19,130 nucleotides of DNA from DASUAS01 sp036502765 (GTDB lineage: Bacteria; Actinomycetota; Acidimicrobiia; IMCC26256; DASPTH01): contig DASXXX010000276.1 of assembly GCA_036502765.1 (NCBI GenBank), forward strand, positions 1-19,130, given 5' to 3'. Below, piece after piece: positions 1 to 6,623 of this stretch (its first letter is position 1; each line of letters opens with the position of its first letter). The notes beneath the pieces are model-generated. The model searched no databases and had not been told where the DNA came from. It saw only the letters and a list, made by a program, of their open reading frames with translations. The translations under genes and the position numbers were made by a program.

Positions 1-1
1 G

Positions 2-1045
2 TGCGTCGGCATCACGGTGTCGGTCTTCGTCGACGGCATCCACAGCTTCCGGTTCGGGTGGCGCCAACCCGCCGCGATCATCGGCGCGCTCGCGATCGTG
101 CTCCCCGCGTTGGCGTTCACCGCCGACGTGTTCGACGGTCGTTGGGACGCGCCGGCCACCGGTTGGGCGAACGACCTCGCCTTCACCCAGTCATCGGTCG
201 CCAAGGGCGAGTTCCGCATGCTCTGGGCGGGCGACCCCGCCGAACTGCCCCTCGATCCGGTGGTGCTGCGCGACGGCACCGGGTACGTGCTGACCCGGAA
301 CGGCCCCGGTGACGTCACCGAGCAGTGGCGCGCGCCGGAGCACGACGCCGACCAGGTGATCGACCGCGCCCTCGTGCTCGCGGCGGCGGGACGCACCAAC
401 CGGCTCGGTCGGATGCTCGCGCCGATGGGCGTGCGCTACGTCGTCGTGCCCAGCACGCAGGGGCGAGACGGTGGTGCTGCGGGCGACGCCCCGGTGGCGC
501 TGCGGCGGGCGATGGCCCAGCAGCTCGACCTCGCGCGCCTGCGCTCGAGCCGCGGCCTCGTGCTCTACGAGAACGTCGCGTACGCGCCGATCCGCGCCGC
601 GGTGTCGCCGCCGGCGCTGCCCGTCGACTCCCGTCGGCCGAACCGCGCCGCGCTCGCGACCGACCTCACGCGTGCAGTGCCGCTGCCGTCGAGCGCCACG
701 GCCGCGGGGACCGCGTTCTGGGGCGAGGCCCACGACTCGGAGTGGAAGGCCACTGGCAACGGCGACCCGTTGCGGCACCAAGCGTCGTTCGGGTGGGCCA
801 ACGGGTTCGTCGTCGACCGGCGCGCGACCGTCTCGATCGCCTACGAGGCGCAATGGGTGCGCTGGGCGATGCTCGGCGGCGCGTTGGTCATCTGGCTGCT
901 GGTGATCTGGCGGTGGCGCCGCACCCGGGTGCGGCGCGATCCGTCGGCCCGATCGGTCGCGGCGCGCCAGCGGCGGGAGCGGGACGCGAAGCCCGACCCT
1001 CTGGCCGAGTTCGACGACGAGGCGTTCTGGTGGGAGCGGGTGTGA
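2..1045 (+). CDS. C-terminal part of a large membrane protein, probably glycosyltransferase-related (5' end outside window)
   Basis: The frame is open from the window edge, so this is the last 347 codons of a longer gene; a GTG at 17 is probably internal. Visible residues 23-40 are a membrane segment, followed by about 240 extracytoplasmic residues, a final membrane segment near 288-303 and a basic cytoplasmic tail. Residues 142-150 read MGVRYVVVP, and residues 246-280 hold a W-K-A-x-G-x-G pattern followed by hydrophobic strands. Both occur at the matching place in the 867-residue membrane protein at 6624-9227 and resemble the C-terminal module of YfhO-like and related multi-spanning sugar-transfer proteins. 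In actinobacteria a large glycosyltransferase-like membrane protein often precedes a DUF5719 gene, which fits here. The stop overlaps the next start in a GTGA, so translation is probably coupled. The exact activity cannot be read from this fragment. Confidence 0.75.
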   Translation, partial: CVGITVSVFVDGIHSFRFGWRQPAAIIGALAIVLPALAFTADVFDGRWDAPATGWANDLAFTQSSVAKGEFRMLWAGDPAELPLDPVVLRDGTGYVLTRNGPGDVTEQWRAPEHDADQVIDRALVLAAAGRTNRLGRMLAPMGVRYVVVPSTQGRDGGAAGDAPVALRRAMAQQLDLARLRSSRGLVLYENVAYAPIRAAVSPPALPVDSRRPNRAALATDLTRAVPLPSSATAAGTAFWGEAHDSEWKATGNGDPLRHQASFGWANGFVVDRRATVSIAYEAQWVRWAMLGGALVIWLLVIWRWRRTRVRRDPSARSVAARQRRERDAKPDPLAEFDDEAFWWERV

Positions 1046-2622
1046 GCACCGACGAGCCCACTCCAGACTCGCCGGCTCTCGAATCGCCGGCTCTCGAATC
1101 GCCGGCTCCCACAGCCGCGGAGCCCACGCGCCGGCGCGCGCGGCGGGTGCGGCGCGGCCCGATCCTCTTCGTGGTGGTGGTCGCGTTGGTGGTCGCGGTC
1201 GTGGCGCAGCAGCGCGAGTCGTCGGACGCGAGCTCGTCGGCATCCGCAACCCGGGCGAGCGCGACCGTCGGTGTGCCTCCGGCCGACGTGGTCTCGAGCG
1301 CGTGGTACTGCGCGGCGGGGACATCGACGTCCGACGGCGACGCCACCGAGACCGTGGTCGTGGCCAGCCTGGCGCACACCGACATCCAGGCGACCGTCAC
1401 CGTGATGCCCGGCGGCGACGCCGCACCCGCCCACGACACCCTGCGGCTCGCGCCGGGGGAGGAGGTGAGCGTGCCGGTGGCCGACGTGCTCGCCACCGCC
1501 GAACCGGGTGTGGTGGTGGAGACGGTCGGCGGAGCGGCCGCGGTGTCGCACGTGCTCGAACACGGTGACGACGTCGCGGTGGAGTCGTGCACCCGCACCG
1601 CCGCCCCCGACTGGTACTTCGCCTCGGGCACGACGGTCGAGGGGAGCCAGCACGACCTCTTGCTGTTCAACCCGTTCGGCGACGACGCCATCGTCGACGT
1701 CTCGTTCGTCACCGACGCGGGCATGCAGGAGCCGGCCGGCCTGCAGGCGCTCGTCGTGCCCCGACGGTCGCGGGTGACCATCCCGGTGCAGGACTCCGTG
1801 CTGCGCCAGGCGCGGGTCGCGGCGCACGTGCACGCGCGCACGGGCCGCGTGGTCGCCGAGCAGACGCAGGTCTTCGACGACGTCGACGTCAACGGCACGA
1901 CCCGCAACGGCATCGCGCTCTCAGCCGGAGCGACCGCACCGGCGACGGAGTGGCGGATCCCGGCCGGGACCACGCGCAACGGTGGCCGGCTGCAACTCGC
2001 ACTGGCGAACTTCTCACGCGACGACGCCAACGTCGCGGTGCAGGCGATCGTCGTCGGTGGCGTGGACGCGCCGGCGCAGAACGTCCGGGTCCCGGCGCAG
2101 GGCGTCGAACTGGTCGACGTCACCACACGGGTGCCACTCGACTCCGACGTCGCCGTCATCGCGACCGCCCGCGCCGTCGACGGCCGCCGCGTCCCGGTCG
2201 TCGCCGAGCTCCTGGCGACCTGGGCGCCCGCGTCGTCGAGCACCGGCCTCGCGGGCACGCTCGGGTCCACCGTGACCGCCACCCGGTGGGTGGTGCCCGT
2301 CCCCGACGTCGACGGCCAGATGACGCTCACGGTCTTCAACCCCGGGCCCGATCCGGTGACCGCGGAGGTGCTCGCCGCCGGCGACGTCGACCGCAAGGTC
2401 GGGCCCACGAGCGAGCCCGAGTTGGCGATCGCGCCGGGGAAGGCGAAGACGGTCCGCGTGGTGCGACTCGGCAGCCGTCCGATCGCGACCGTCGTCAGCG
2501 CGAACCATCGTGTCGTCGTGGGCCTCACCGTGCTCGGCAACGCCGGTGCGGCGATGAGCACCGCACTGCCTGATCTCACGCGGGCGGATCTCACGCACAC
2601 CACAACAGGACAGGGAGGCTGA
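1042..2622 (+). CDS. DUF5719-like secreted, membrane-anchored four-repeat protein
   Basis: This 526-residue protein starts at the GTG overlapping the previous stop. It has a Ser/Pro/Glu-rich start, a strongly basic stretch (residues 30-38), and one membrane segment (40-55); the charge pattern puts the rest outside the membrane. The exported part is made of four copies of a beta-rich unit of about 103-113 residues, each opening with a tryptophan (W88, W191, W304, W416), then a short Gly-containing turn and an L-x-L-x-N-like strand. There are only two cysteines, C90 and C183, at the two ends of the first unit, and they could form one disulfide. Length, topology and position after a large membrane protein match the actinobacterial DUF5719 family, whose function is unknown. 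The family name is from recognition of layout, not a search. A role in the envelope together with its neighbours is inference. Confidence 0.8.
   Translation: MSTDEPTPDSPALESPALESPAPTAAEPTRRRARRVRRGPILFVVVVALVVAVVAQQRESSDASSSASATRASATVGVPPADVVSSAWYCAAGTSTSDGDATETVVVASLAHTDIQATVTVMPGGDAAPAHDTLRLAPGEEVSVPVADVLATAEPGVVVETVGGAAAVSHVLEHGDDVAVESCTRTAAPDWYFASGTTVEGSQHDLLLFNPFGDDAIVDVSFVTDAGMQEPAGLQALVVPRRSRVTIPVQDSVLRQARVAAHVHARTGRVVAEQTQVFDDVDVNGTTRNGIALSAGATAPATEWRIPAGTTRNGGRLQLALANFSRDDANVAVQAIVVGGVDAPAQNVRVPAQGVELVDVTTRVPLDSDVAVIATARAVDGRRVPVVAELLATWAPASSSTGLAGTLGSTVTATRWVVPVPDVDGQMTLTVFNPGPDPVTAEVLAAGDVDRKVGPTSEPELAIAPGKAKTVRVVRLGSRPIATVVSANHRVVVGLTVLGNAGAAMSTALPDLTRADLTHTTTGQGG
1071..1110 (+). 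repeat. 15-bp tandem repeat, about 2.7 copies, in the DUF5719-like gene
   Basis: The unit GCCGGCTCTCGAATC occurs at 1071-1085 and 1086-1100 and is followed by a partial copy at 1101-1110. It is in frame and encodes repeated P-A-L-E-S in the cytoplasmic N-terminal tail, so copy-number change would keep the reading frame. Confidence 0.9.
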
Positions 2623-2626
2623 CGAC

Positions 2627-3076
2627 GTGGTCGTGCGCATCGTGATCGCGCTGCTGATCCTCGCGACCGTGGGCGGGGTCGCACTGGTGATGCGACGCCG
2701 CCCGCCGGAGCCCCCACCGCGTGACGTCTACCCCGTGCCCAAGCAGCTCGACCGCGCCGACTTCCCTCGGCCCGAGGCCGCGTGGCTGGTCGCGCTGTTC
2801 TCGTCGGCGGTGTGCGACTCGTGTCAGGGACTCGGCGACAAGCTCACGCCGCTCGAGACGAGCGAAGTCGCGGTGTGCGAGGTCGACGCGGAGCACTACG
2901 GCGCGCTGCACCGTCGCTACGAGCTCGCCGCCATCCCCACCACCGTCGTCGCCGACCACGAGGGCATCGTGCGACGGGCGTTCGTCGGCGCGTTCACCGC
3001 CACCGACCTCTGGGCCGCGGTCGCCGAGCTGCGCAGCCCCGGCAGCACCCCCGAACCCGACCTCGGCGCGACCTAG
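2627..3076 (+). CDS. Membrane-anchored thioredoxin-like protein
   Basis: This 149-residue protein starts at GTG 2627, four bases after the previous stop, with a good ribosome binding site (AGGGAGG, 2612-2618). Residues 3-22 form a membrane segment, followed by a basic and proline-rich linker and a small thioredoxin fold. The redox site is C63-D-S-C66, and the cis-proline loop is I103-P104-T-T. The active site differs from the classical WCGPC, so reductase or isomerase chemistry cannot be assigned. Three arginines directly after the membrane segment (M-R-R-R) against one before it suggest, by the positive-inside rule, that the thioredoxin domain faces the cytoplasm. That would argue against direct action on the two exported cysteines of the upstream protein. 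It is the last gene of this operon and ends just before a hairpin. Confidence 0.85.
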   Translation: MVVRIVIALLILATVGGVALVMRRRPPEPPPRDVYPVPKQLDRADFPRPEAAWLVALFSSAVCDSCQGLGDKLTPLETSEVAVCEVDAEHYGALHRRYELAAIPTTVVADHEGIVRRAFVGAFTATDLWAAVAELRSPGSTPEPDLGAT

Positions 3077-3109
3077 GAGACGGAGCGGAGCCTGCGGGCC
3101 GCCTGTCCA

Positions 3110-3136
3110 ACTCGCTGCGGGTCGGCGCAGCGGAGT
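3110..3136. terminator. Hairpin between convergent thioredoxin-like gene and ftsH
   Basis: CGCTGCG (3113-3119) pairs perfectly with CGCAGCG (3126-3132) around a 6-base loop. ACT/AGT (3110-3112 and 3134-3136) extends the stem past one bulged G. It sits in the 76-bp gap between two genes that run toward each other, so it could terminate both. There is no T tract, which is common for actinobacterial terminators. Confidence 0.6.
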
Positions 3137-3152
3137 CGACCATCCAAGGCGG

Positions 3153-5279
3153 CTACTCGACGAAGTCGGAGAGGGAGTCGCCGTCGCCGGCGGTCTCGAT
3201 GATCTCCTCGGTCCCGTCGGCACGCAGCACCCGACGGGGACCACCGCTCTTGTGGCCCATGGCCACGTCGACGAGCGACGCGACCTCGGCGCCGTCGACG
3301 GTCTCGTGGGAGAGGAGCGCCTCGGCGACCGCCACCAGACCGGGCCGGTGCTCGGTGAGCGTGGCGCGGGTGCGGTTCTCTTCGTCGCGCAGGATGCGCT
3401 CGACCTCTTCGTCAATCACGCGGGCGGTCTCGTCGGAGTAGTCGCGCGTGTGCACCAGGTCTTCGCCCAGGAACACCGCGCCCTCGGAACCCCACGCCAT
3501 CGGACCGATGCGGTCGCTCATGCCCCACTCGCGCACCATGCGGCGCGCGATCTCGGTGGCGCGCACGAGGTCGTTCTGCGCCCCGGTGGACTTGGTGCCG
3601 AACATGATCTCCTCGGCGACGCGGCCGCCCATGAAGACGCCGAGCGAGTCGCGCAGGTAGTCCTTGTCGTGCGAGTACCGCTCCTCGACCGGCATCTGCT
3701 GGGTCATGCCCAGCGCCATGCCGGTGGGGAGGATCGTGACCTTGTGCACCGGGTCGGCGTGCTCGAACACGTACGCGGCAACCGCGTGTCCCGCCTCGTG
3801 GTAGGCGGTGTGCTCCTTCTCGAGGTCGTTCATGACGATCGACGGGCGGCGCAGACCCATGAGCACGCGGTCGCGTGCGTCGTCGAAGTCGTTGGCGTGG
3901 ATCTCGAAGTCGCCGCGGCGCACCGCGAACAGCGCGGCCTCGTTCACGAGGTTGGCGAGGTCGGCACCGGCCATGCCCGGCGTGCCGCGCGCCACGATGT
4001 CGACGTCGACGTCGTTCGACATCTTCTTGTCCTTGAAGTGGACCTTGAGGATGTCGCGTCGCTCTTCCTGTGTGGGCAGCGGCACCATGATCTGGCGGTC
4101 GAAGCGGCCCGGCCGCAGCAGCGCGGCGTCGAGGACATCGGGCCGGTTGGTGGCGGCCATCATCACGATGCCCTCGGTGGCCTCGAAGCCGTCCATCTCC
4201 GCCAGCATCTGGTTGAGCGTCTGCTCGCGCTCGTCGTGCCCACCGCCGAGCCCGGCGCCGCGCTTGCGGCCGATGGAGTCGATCTCGTCGACGAAGATGA
4301 TCGCGGGCGCCTGCTTCTTCGCGGTCTGGAAGAGGTCGCGCACGCGAGCGGCGCCGACGCCGACGAACATCTCCATGAAGTCGGAGCCGGTGACCGACAC
4401 GAACGGCACGCCTGCCTCACCGGCGACCGCACGCGCGATGAGCGTCTTGCCGGTGCCGGGAGGACCGACGAGGAGCACGCCCTTCGGGATGCGCGCGCCG
4501 ATCTCCTTGAATTTGCCCGGGTTCTTGAGGAAGTCGACGACCTCCGAGATCTCCTGCTTCACCGGGCCGTACCCGGCGACGTCGTCGAACGTCGTCTTCG
4601 GCTTCTCGGTGTTGTAGACCTTCGCCCGGCTCTTGCCGATGTTCATGACCGCGCCCATCTGTCCCTGGGCGCGGCGGCTCATCCACACGAAGAGACCGAT
4701 GATGAGCACGAGGGGCAGGACCCACAACAAGATGTCGCCGAGGATGTTGCTGCCGTCGTCGACGTAGTTGAAGTCGATGTTCTTCTTCTTGATCTGGGCG
4801 AGCATCGTGTCCGGGAGGTTGTCCTTCGGCCCCGAGCTCGAGAACTCCGACTTGCCGCCGACCGGCTGGACGAACTTGCCGCTGATCGAACCGCTCGACT
4901 TGTTGAAGTCGATGCTCTTCACGTTGCCGTTGTCGACCGCGGTCGTGAACTCCGAGTACGTGAGGTCGGCCTTCGACGAGCTGCTGCCGGCGAGGCTGCT
5001 CACGATGAACGCAGCCGCGATCAGCGCGAGGACGATCCAGGGCACCCATCGCAACGACGGCGAACTGCCACCACCGGACGGCGGCGTGGGACGGCGCTCG
5101 GGCGGCTCACGGTCGGGCGGCGGGCCGTCGGTCGGCGGGCCGGGCGGGCGCGCGTCGGGACGCCACGACGGCGGGGGAGTGGGCGGGTGCCCATTGGGTC
5201 CGTTCGGCGCGCGGTAGGGCTGCGTCTCGCCGGAATCGGGTTCGACCCCGGGTTCGAGATCGGTCTGGCGGCGGCTCAT
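3153..5279 (-). CDS. ftsH: ATP-dependent zinc metalloprotease FtsH
   Basis: This 708-residue inner-membrane AAA+ protease unfolds and degrades misassembled membrane proteins and regulatory proteins as a hexamer. A proline-rich cytoplasmic N-tail (about 26-69) precedes two membrane segments (79-97 and 183-200) flanking an extracytoplasmic domain. The AAA module has Walker A GPPGTGKT (272-279), the pore loop F-V-G (305-307), Walker B IIFVDEID (327-334) and the second region of homology with arginines R389 and R392. The protease domain has the zinc motif HEAGH (494-498), with a likely third ligand D570. The ATG at 5279 is preceded by GAGGAG. The protein is complete, of normal length apart from the long proline-rich tail, and has all key residues. 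It is divergent from the CPBP protease gene. Confidence 0.97.
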   Translation of the reverse strand: MSRRQTDLEPGVEPDSGETQPYRAPNGPNGHPPTPPPSWRPDARPPGPPTDGPPPDREPPERRPTPPSGGGSSPSLRWVPWIVLALIAAAFIVSSLAGSSSSKADLTYSEFTTAVDNGNVKSIDFNKSSGSISGKFVQPVGGKSEFSSSGPKDNLPDTMLAQIKKKNIDFNYVDDGSNILGDILLWVLPLVLIIGLFVWMSRRAQGQMGAVMNIGKSRAKVYNTEKPKTTFDDVAGYGPVKQEISEVVDFLKNPGKFKEIGARIPKGVLLVGPPGTGKTLIARAVAGEAGVPFVSVTGSDFMEMFVGVGAARVRDLFQTAKKQAPAIIFVDEIDSIGRKRGAGLGGGHDEREQTLNQMLAEMDGFEATEGIVMMAATNRPDVLDAALLRPGRFDRQIMVPLPTQEERRDILKVHFKDKKMSNDVDVDIVARGTPGMAGADLANLVNEAALFAVRRGDFEIHANDFDDARDRVLMGLRRPSIVMNDLEKEHTAYHEAGHAVAAYVFEHADPVHKVTILPTGMALGMTQQMPVEERYSHDKDYLRDSLGVFMGGRVAEEIMFGTKSTGAQNDLVRATEIARRMVREWGMSDRIGPMAWGSEGAVFLGEDLVHTRDYSDETARVIDEEVERILRDEENRTRATLTEHRPGLVAVAEALLSHETVDGAEVASLVDVAMGHKSGGPRRVLRADGTEEIIETAGDGDSLSDFVE

Positions 5280-5311
5280 CCTCGGGCCGGCTCCTCGTCG
5301 TCGATCGCCCC

Positions 5312-5317
5312 ATGCTA
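5312..5317 (-). promoter_or_regulatory. Probable -10 element of ftsH
   Basis: On the minus strand this reads TAGCAT, a good actinobacterial -10 hexamer. It would start a transcript near 5305 with a leader of about 26 bases containing GAGGAG (5296-5291). I see no convincing -35. Confidence 0.5.
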
Positions 5318-5424
5318 CGGCCCGACGGTGAGTCCCACGGAGCGGGAGTCGGGACCGCAGTCCTGAGTGCGAGTTCCCCCGTGTCAACCCACGCGGGCGG
5401 TCACGGATTCCTTGTGCACACCGG

Positions 5425-5430
5425 TAGCGT
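5425..5430 (+). promoter_or_regulatory. -10-like element next to the CPBP protease start
   Basis: TAGCGT lies only 8 bases before the GTG at 5439, and no Shine-Dalgarno sequence lies between them. A start of transcription about 7 bases downstream would give a leaderless or nearly leaderless mRNA. Confidence 0.45.
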
Positions 5431-5438
5431 GCCCGGGA

Positions 5439-6245
5439 GTGAGCAGCGCCCTCCCTCCGCCGCCTCCCCCCGGCTCGCCACCCCCGCCCCCTCCGCCTCC
5501 TCCTCCGTCGGGCTCGTCGGGGCCGTCGGCGGTTCCCGGGGCGCGCCGGCGCGTCCGGTGGGGCATCGGCGACGTCATCGCCGCGTTCGCGGTGGGGATC
5601 GCGGTGTCGGTGGTCGCCGGCGTGTTCGTGCTCGATCCCGACCACCCGAACAAACCGGTCACCCTCATCGTCCTCATCTGCGCCCAGAACTTCGCGATCA
5701 TCGCCTGGCTGGCGATGGTGGCCCGGCGCAAGGGCACCGGCTCGCTCCGGAGCGACTTCGGGCTGCAGGTGCTGCGACCGGCGGCGGCCTGGTTCTCCGA
5801 CCTCCCGTGGTTCTTCGCCGGGATCGGTCTGCAGCTCGTCGCGTTGATCCCGATCGGGATCCTCGAGTCGATCTACGGCCACACCGCCAAGCAGGACGTC
5901 GTGAAGACGGCCGACCACGCCATGGGGTGGCAGATCCCGGTGCTCGCGCTCGCCATCGTGCTGCTCGCACCGGTCACCGAGGAGCTGCTCTTCCGCGGCG
6001 CGTTGTTGCGCTCGTTGCTCCGCAGGGTGGCGCCGGCGAGTGCAGTGCTGATCAGCGCGGTCGTGTTCGGCCTCGTCCACGCGCTCGGCGACCCGTCGGT
6101 GGGGACGGTGATCGCGATGCCCGCGATCATCCTGCTCGGCGTCGTCTCGGGCTGGCAGGCCGCCAAGACCGGCAACCTCTCCCGGTCGATCCTCCTCCAC
6201 GTGGGCTTCAACGCGCTCAGCGTGGTGTTCCTCTTCACCAACTGA
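5439..6245 (+). CDS. CPBP-family intramembrane metalloprotease
   Basis: This is a 268-residue protein from the GTG at 5439; an upstream in-frame start at 5367 is less likely because this GTG sits right behind a -10-like element. An extremely proline-rich tail (residues 6-23 are almost all proline) leads into several membrane segments. The CPBP (CaaX protease and bacteriocin-processing enzyme, Abi) signature is complete: E181-E182-x-x-x-R186, F210-x-x-x-H214 and H254-x-x-x-N258. These residues bind metal and catalyse cleavage of peptides within the membrane. Bacterial members act in prenyl-protein-like processing, bacteriocin immunity or signalling, and the substrate here is unknown. It is divergent from ftsH, whose protein also has a proline-rich N-tail. 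Confidence 0.88.
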   Translation: MSSALPPPPPPGSPPPPPPPPPPSGSSGPSAVPGARRRVRWGIGDVIAAFAVGIAVSVVAGVFVLDPDHPNKPVTLIVLICAQNFAIIAWLAMVARRKGTGSLRSDFGLQVLRPAAAWFSDLPWFFAGIGLQLVALIPIGILESIYGHTAKQDVVKTADHAMGWQIPVLALAIVLLAPVTEELLFRGALLRSLLRRVAPASAVLISAVVFGLVHALGDPSVGTVIAMPAIILLGVVSGWQAAKTGNLSRSILLHVGFNALSVVFLFTN

Positions 6246-6365
6246 TTCGCTGTCGATTGCCCTGACCGTTTGGTCCCGTTTTCGCAGCGTTTCCGAGCCG
6301 CCGCGCTCAAGGTTCCGGTCCGACCTGCCGATGGCGCAGGCGAGCTGAGGACTGGGAGGTCCCGA
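6246..6365. other. 120-bp gap with no clear gene
   Basis: Apart from a weak 4-bp inverted repeat (GACC/GGTC around 6264-6275) and the ribosome binding site GGGAGG (6354-6359) of the next gene, I see no recognisable element. A TTG at 6270 could extend the next protein by 32 residues, but it has no ribosome binding site. Confidence 0.4.
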
Positions 6366-6533
6366 ATGCACTGTGCAAGATGTTCGAAGGCGGGGATGAT
6401 CGAGATCCGGCTGCGGGTCGCGGAGCGCGACCTGACGTTCCGGCGCTGCGGTCGTTGCGAGGCGCAGACGTGGGAGACGGCCGACGGCCCGGTCCCGCTC
6501 GTGCACGTCCTGGAGTTGGCGCGCACCAGCTGA
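6366..6533 (+). CDS. Small two-CxxC (zinc-ribbon-like) protein
   Basis: This 55-residue protein has ATG 6366 preceded by GGGAGG (6354-6359) with 6-base spacing, which favours it over the upstream TTG. It starts M-H-C-A-R-C and carries a second C-G-R-C about 25 residues later, so four cysteines can bind one zinc in a small ribbon or rubredoxin-like knuckle. The rest is a beta hairpin followed by a short C-terminal helix. I do not recognise a named family. It occupies roughly the place where other actinobacteria carry small Cys-containing proteins (such as DUF3499) upstream of manB, but the sequence does not look like DUF3499. Its function, whether nucleic-acid binding or protein binding, cannot be deduced. 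Confidence 0.7.
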   Translation: MHCARCSKAGMIEIRLRVAERDLTFRRCGRCEAQTWETADGPVPLVHVLELARTS

Positions 6534-6623
6534 GCGCCACCCGAGCTCAGCAGCGAGCCAAAACTCACAAAGAGGTGGTCCCGGCGCGCGTGATGCGCCG
6601 ATGCCGCCTGGCATGCTGGCGGG

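Noticed and set aside
2721..5366. Plus-strand 881-codon open frame antisense to ftsH
   Set aside because: It overlaps the recognisable FtsH chain in full and has the Arg/Val/His-rich composition of a GC-driven shadow frame.
6270..6365. TTG start extending the two-CxxC protein by 32 residues
   Set aside because: It has no binding site, and the added residues have no pattern; ATG 6366 has GGGAGG at ideal spacing.
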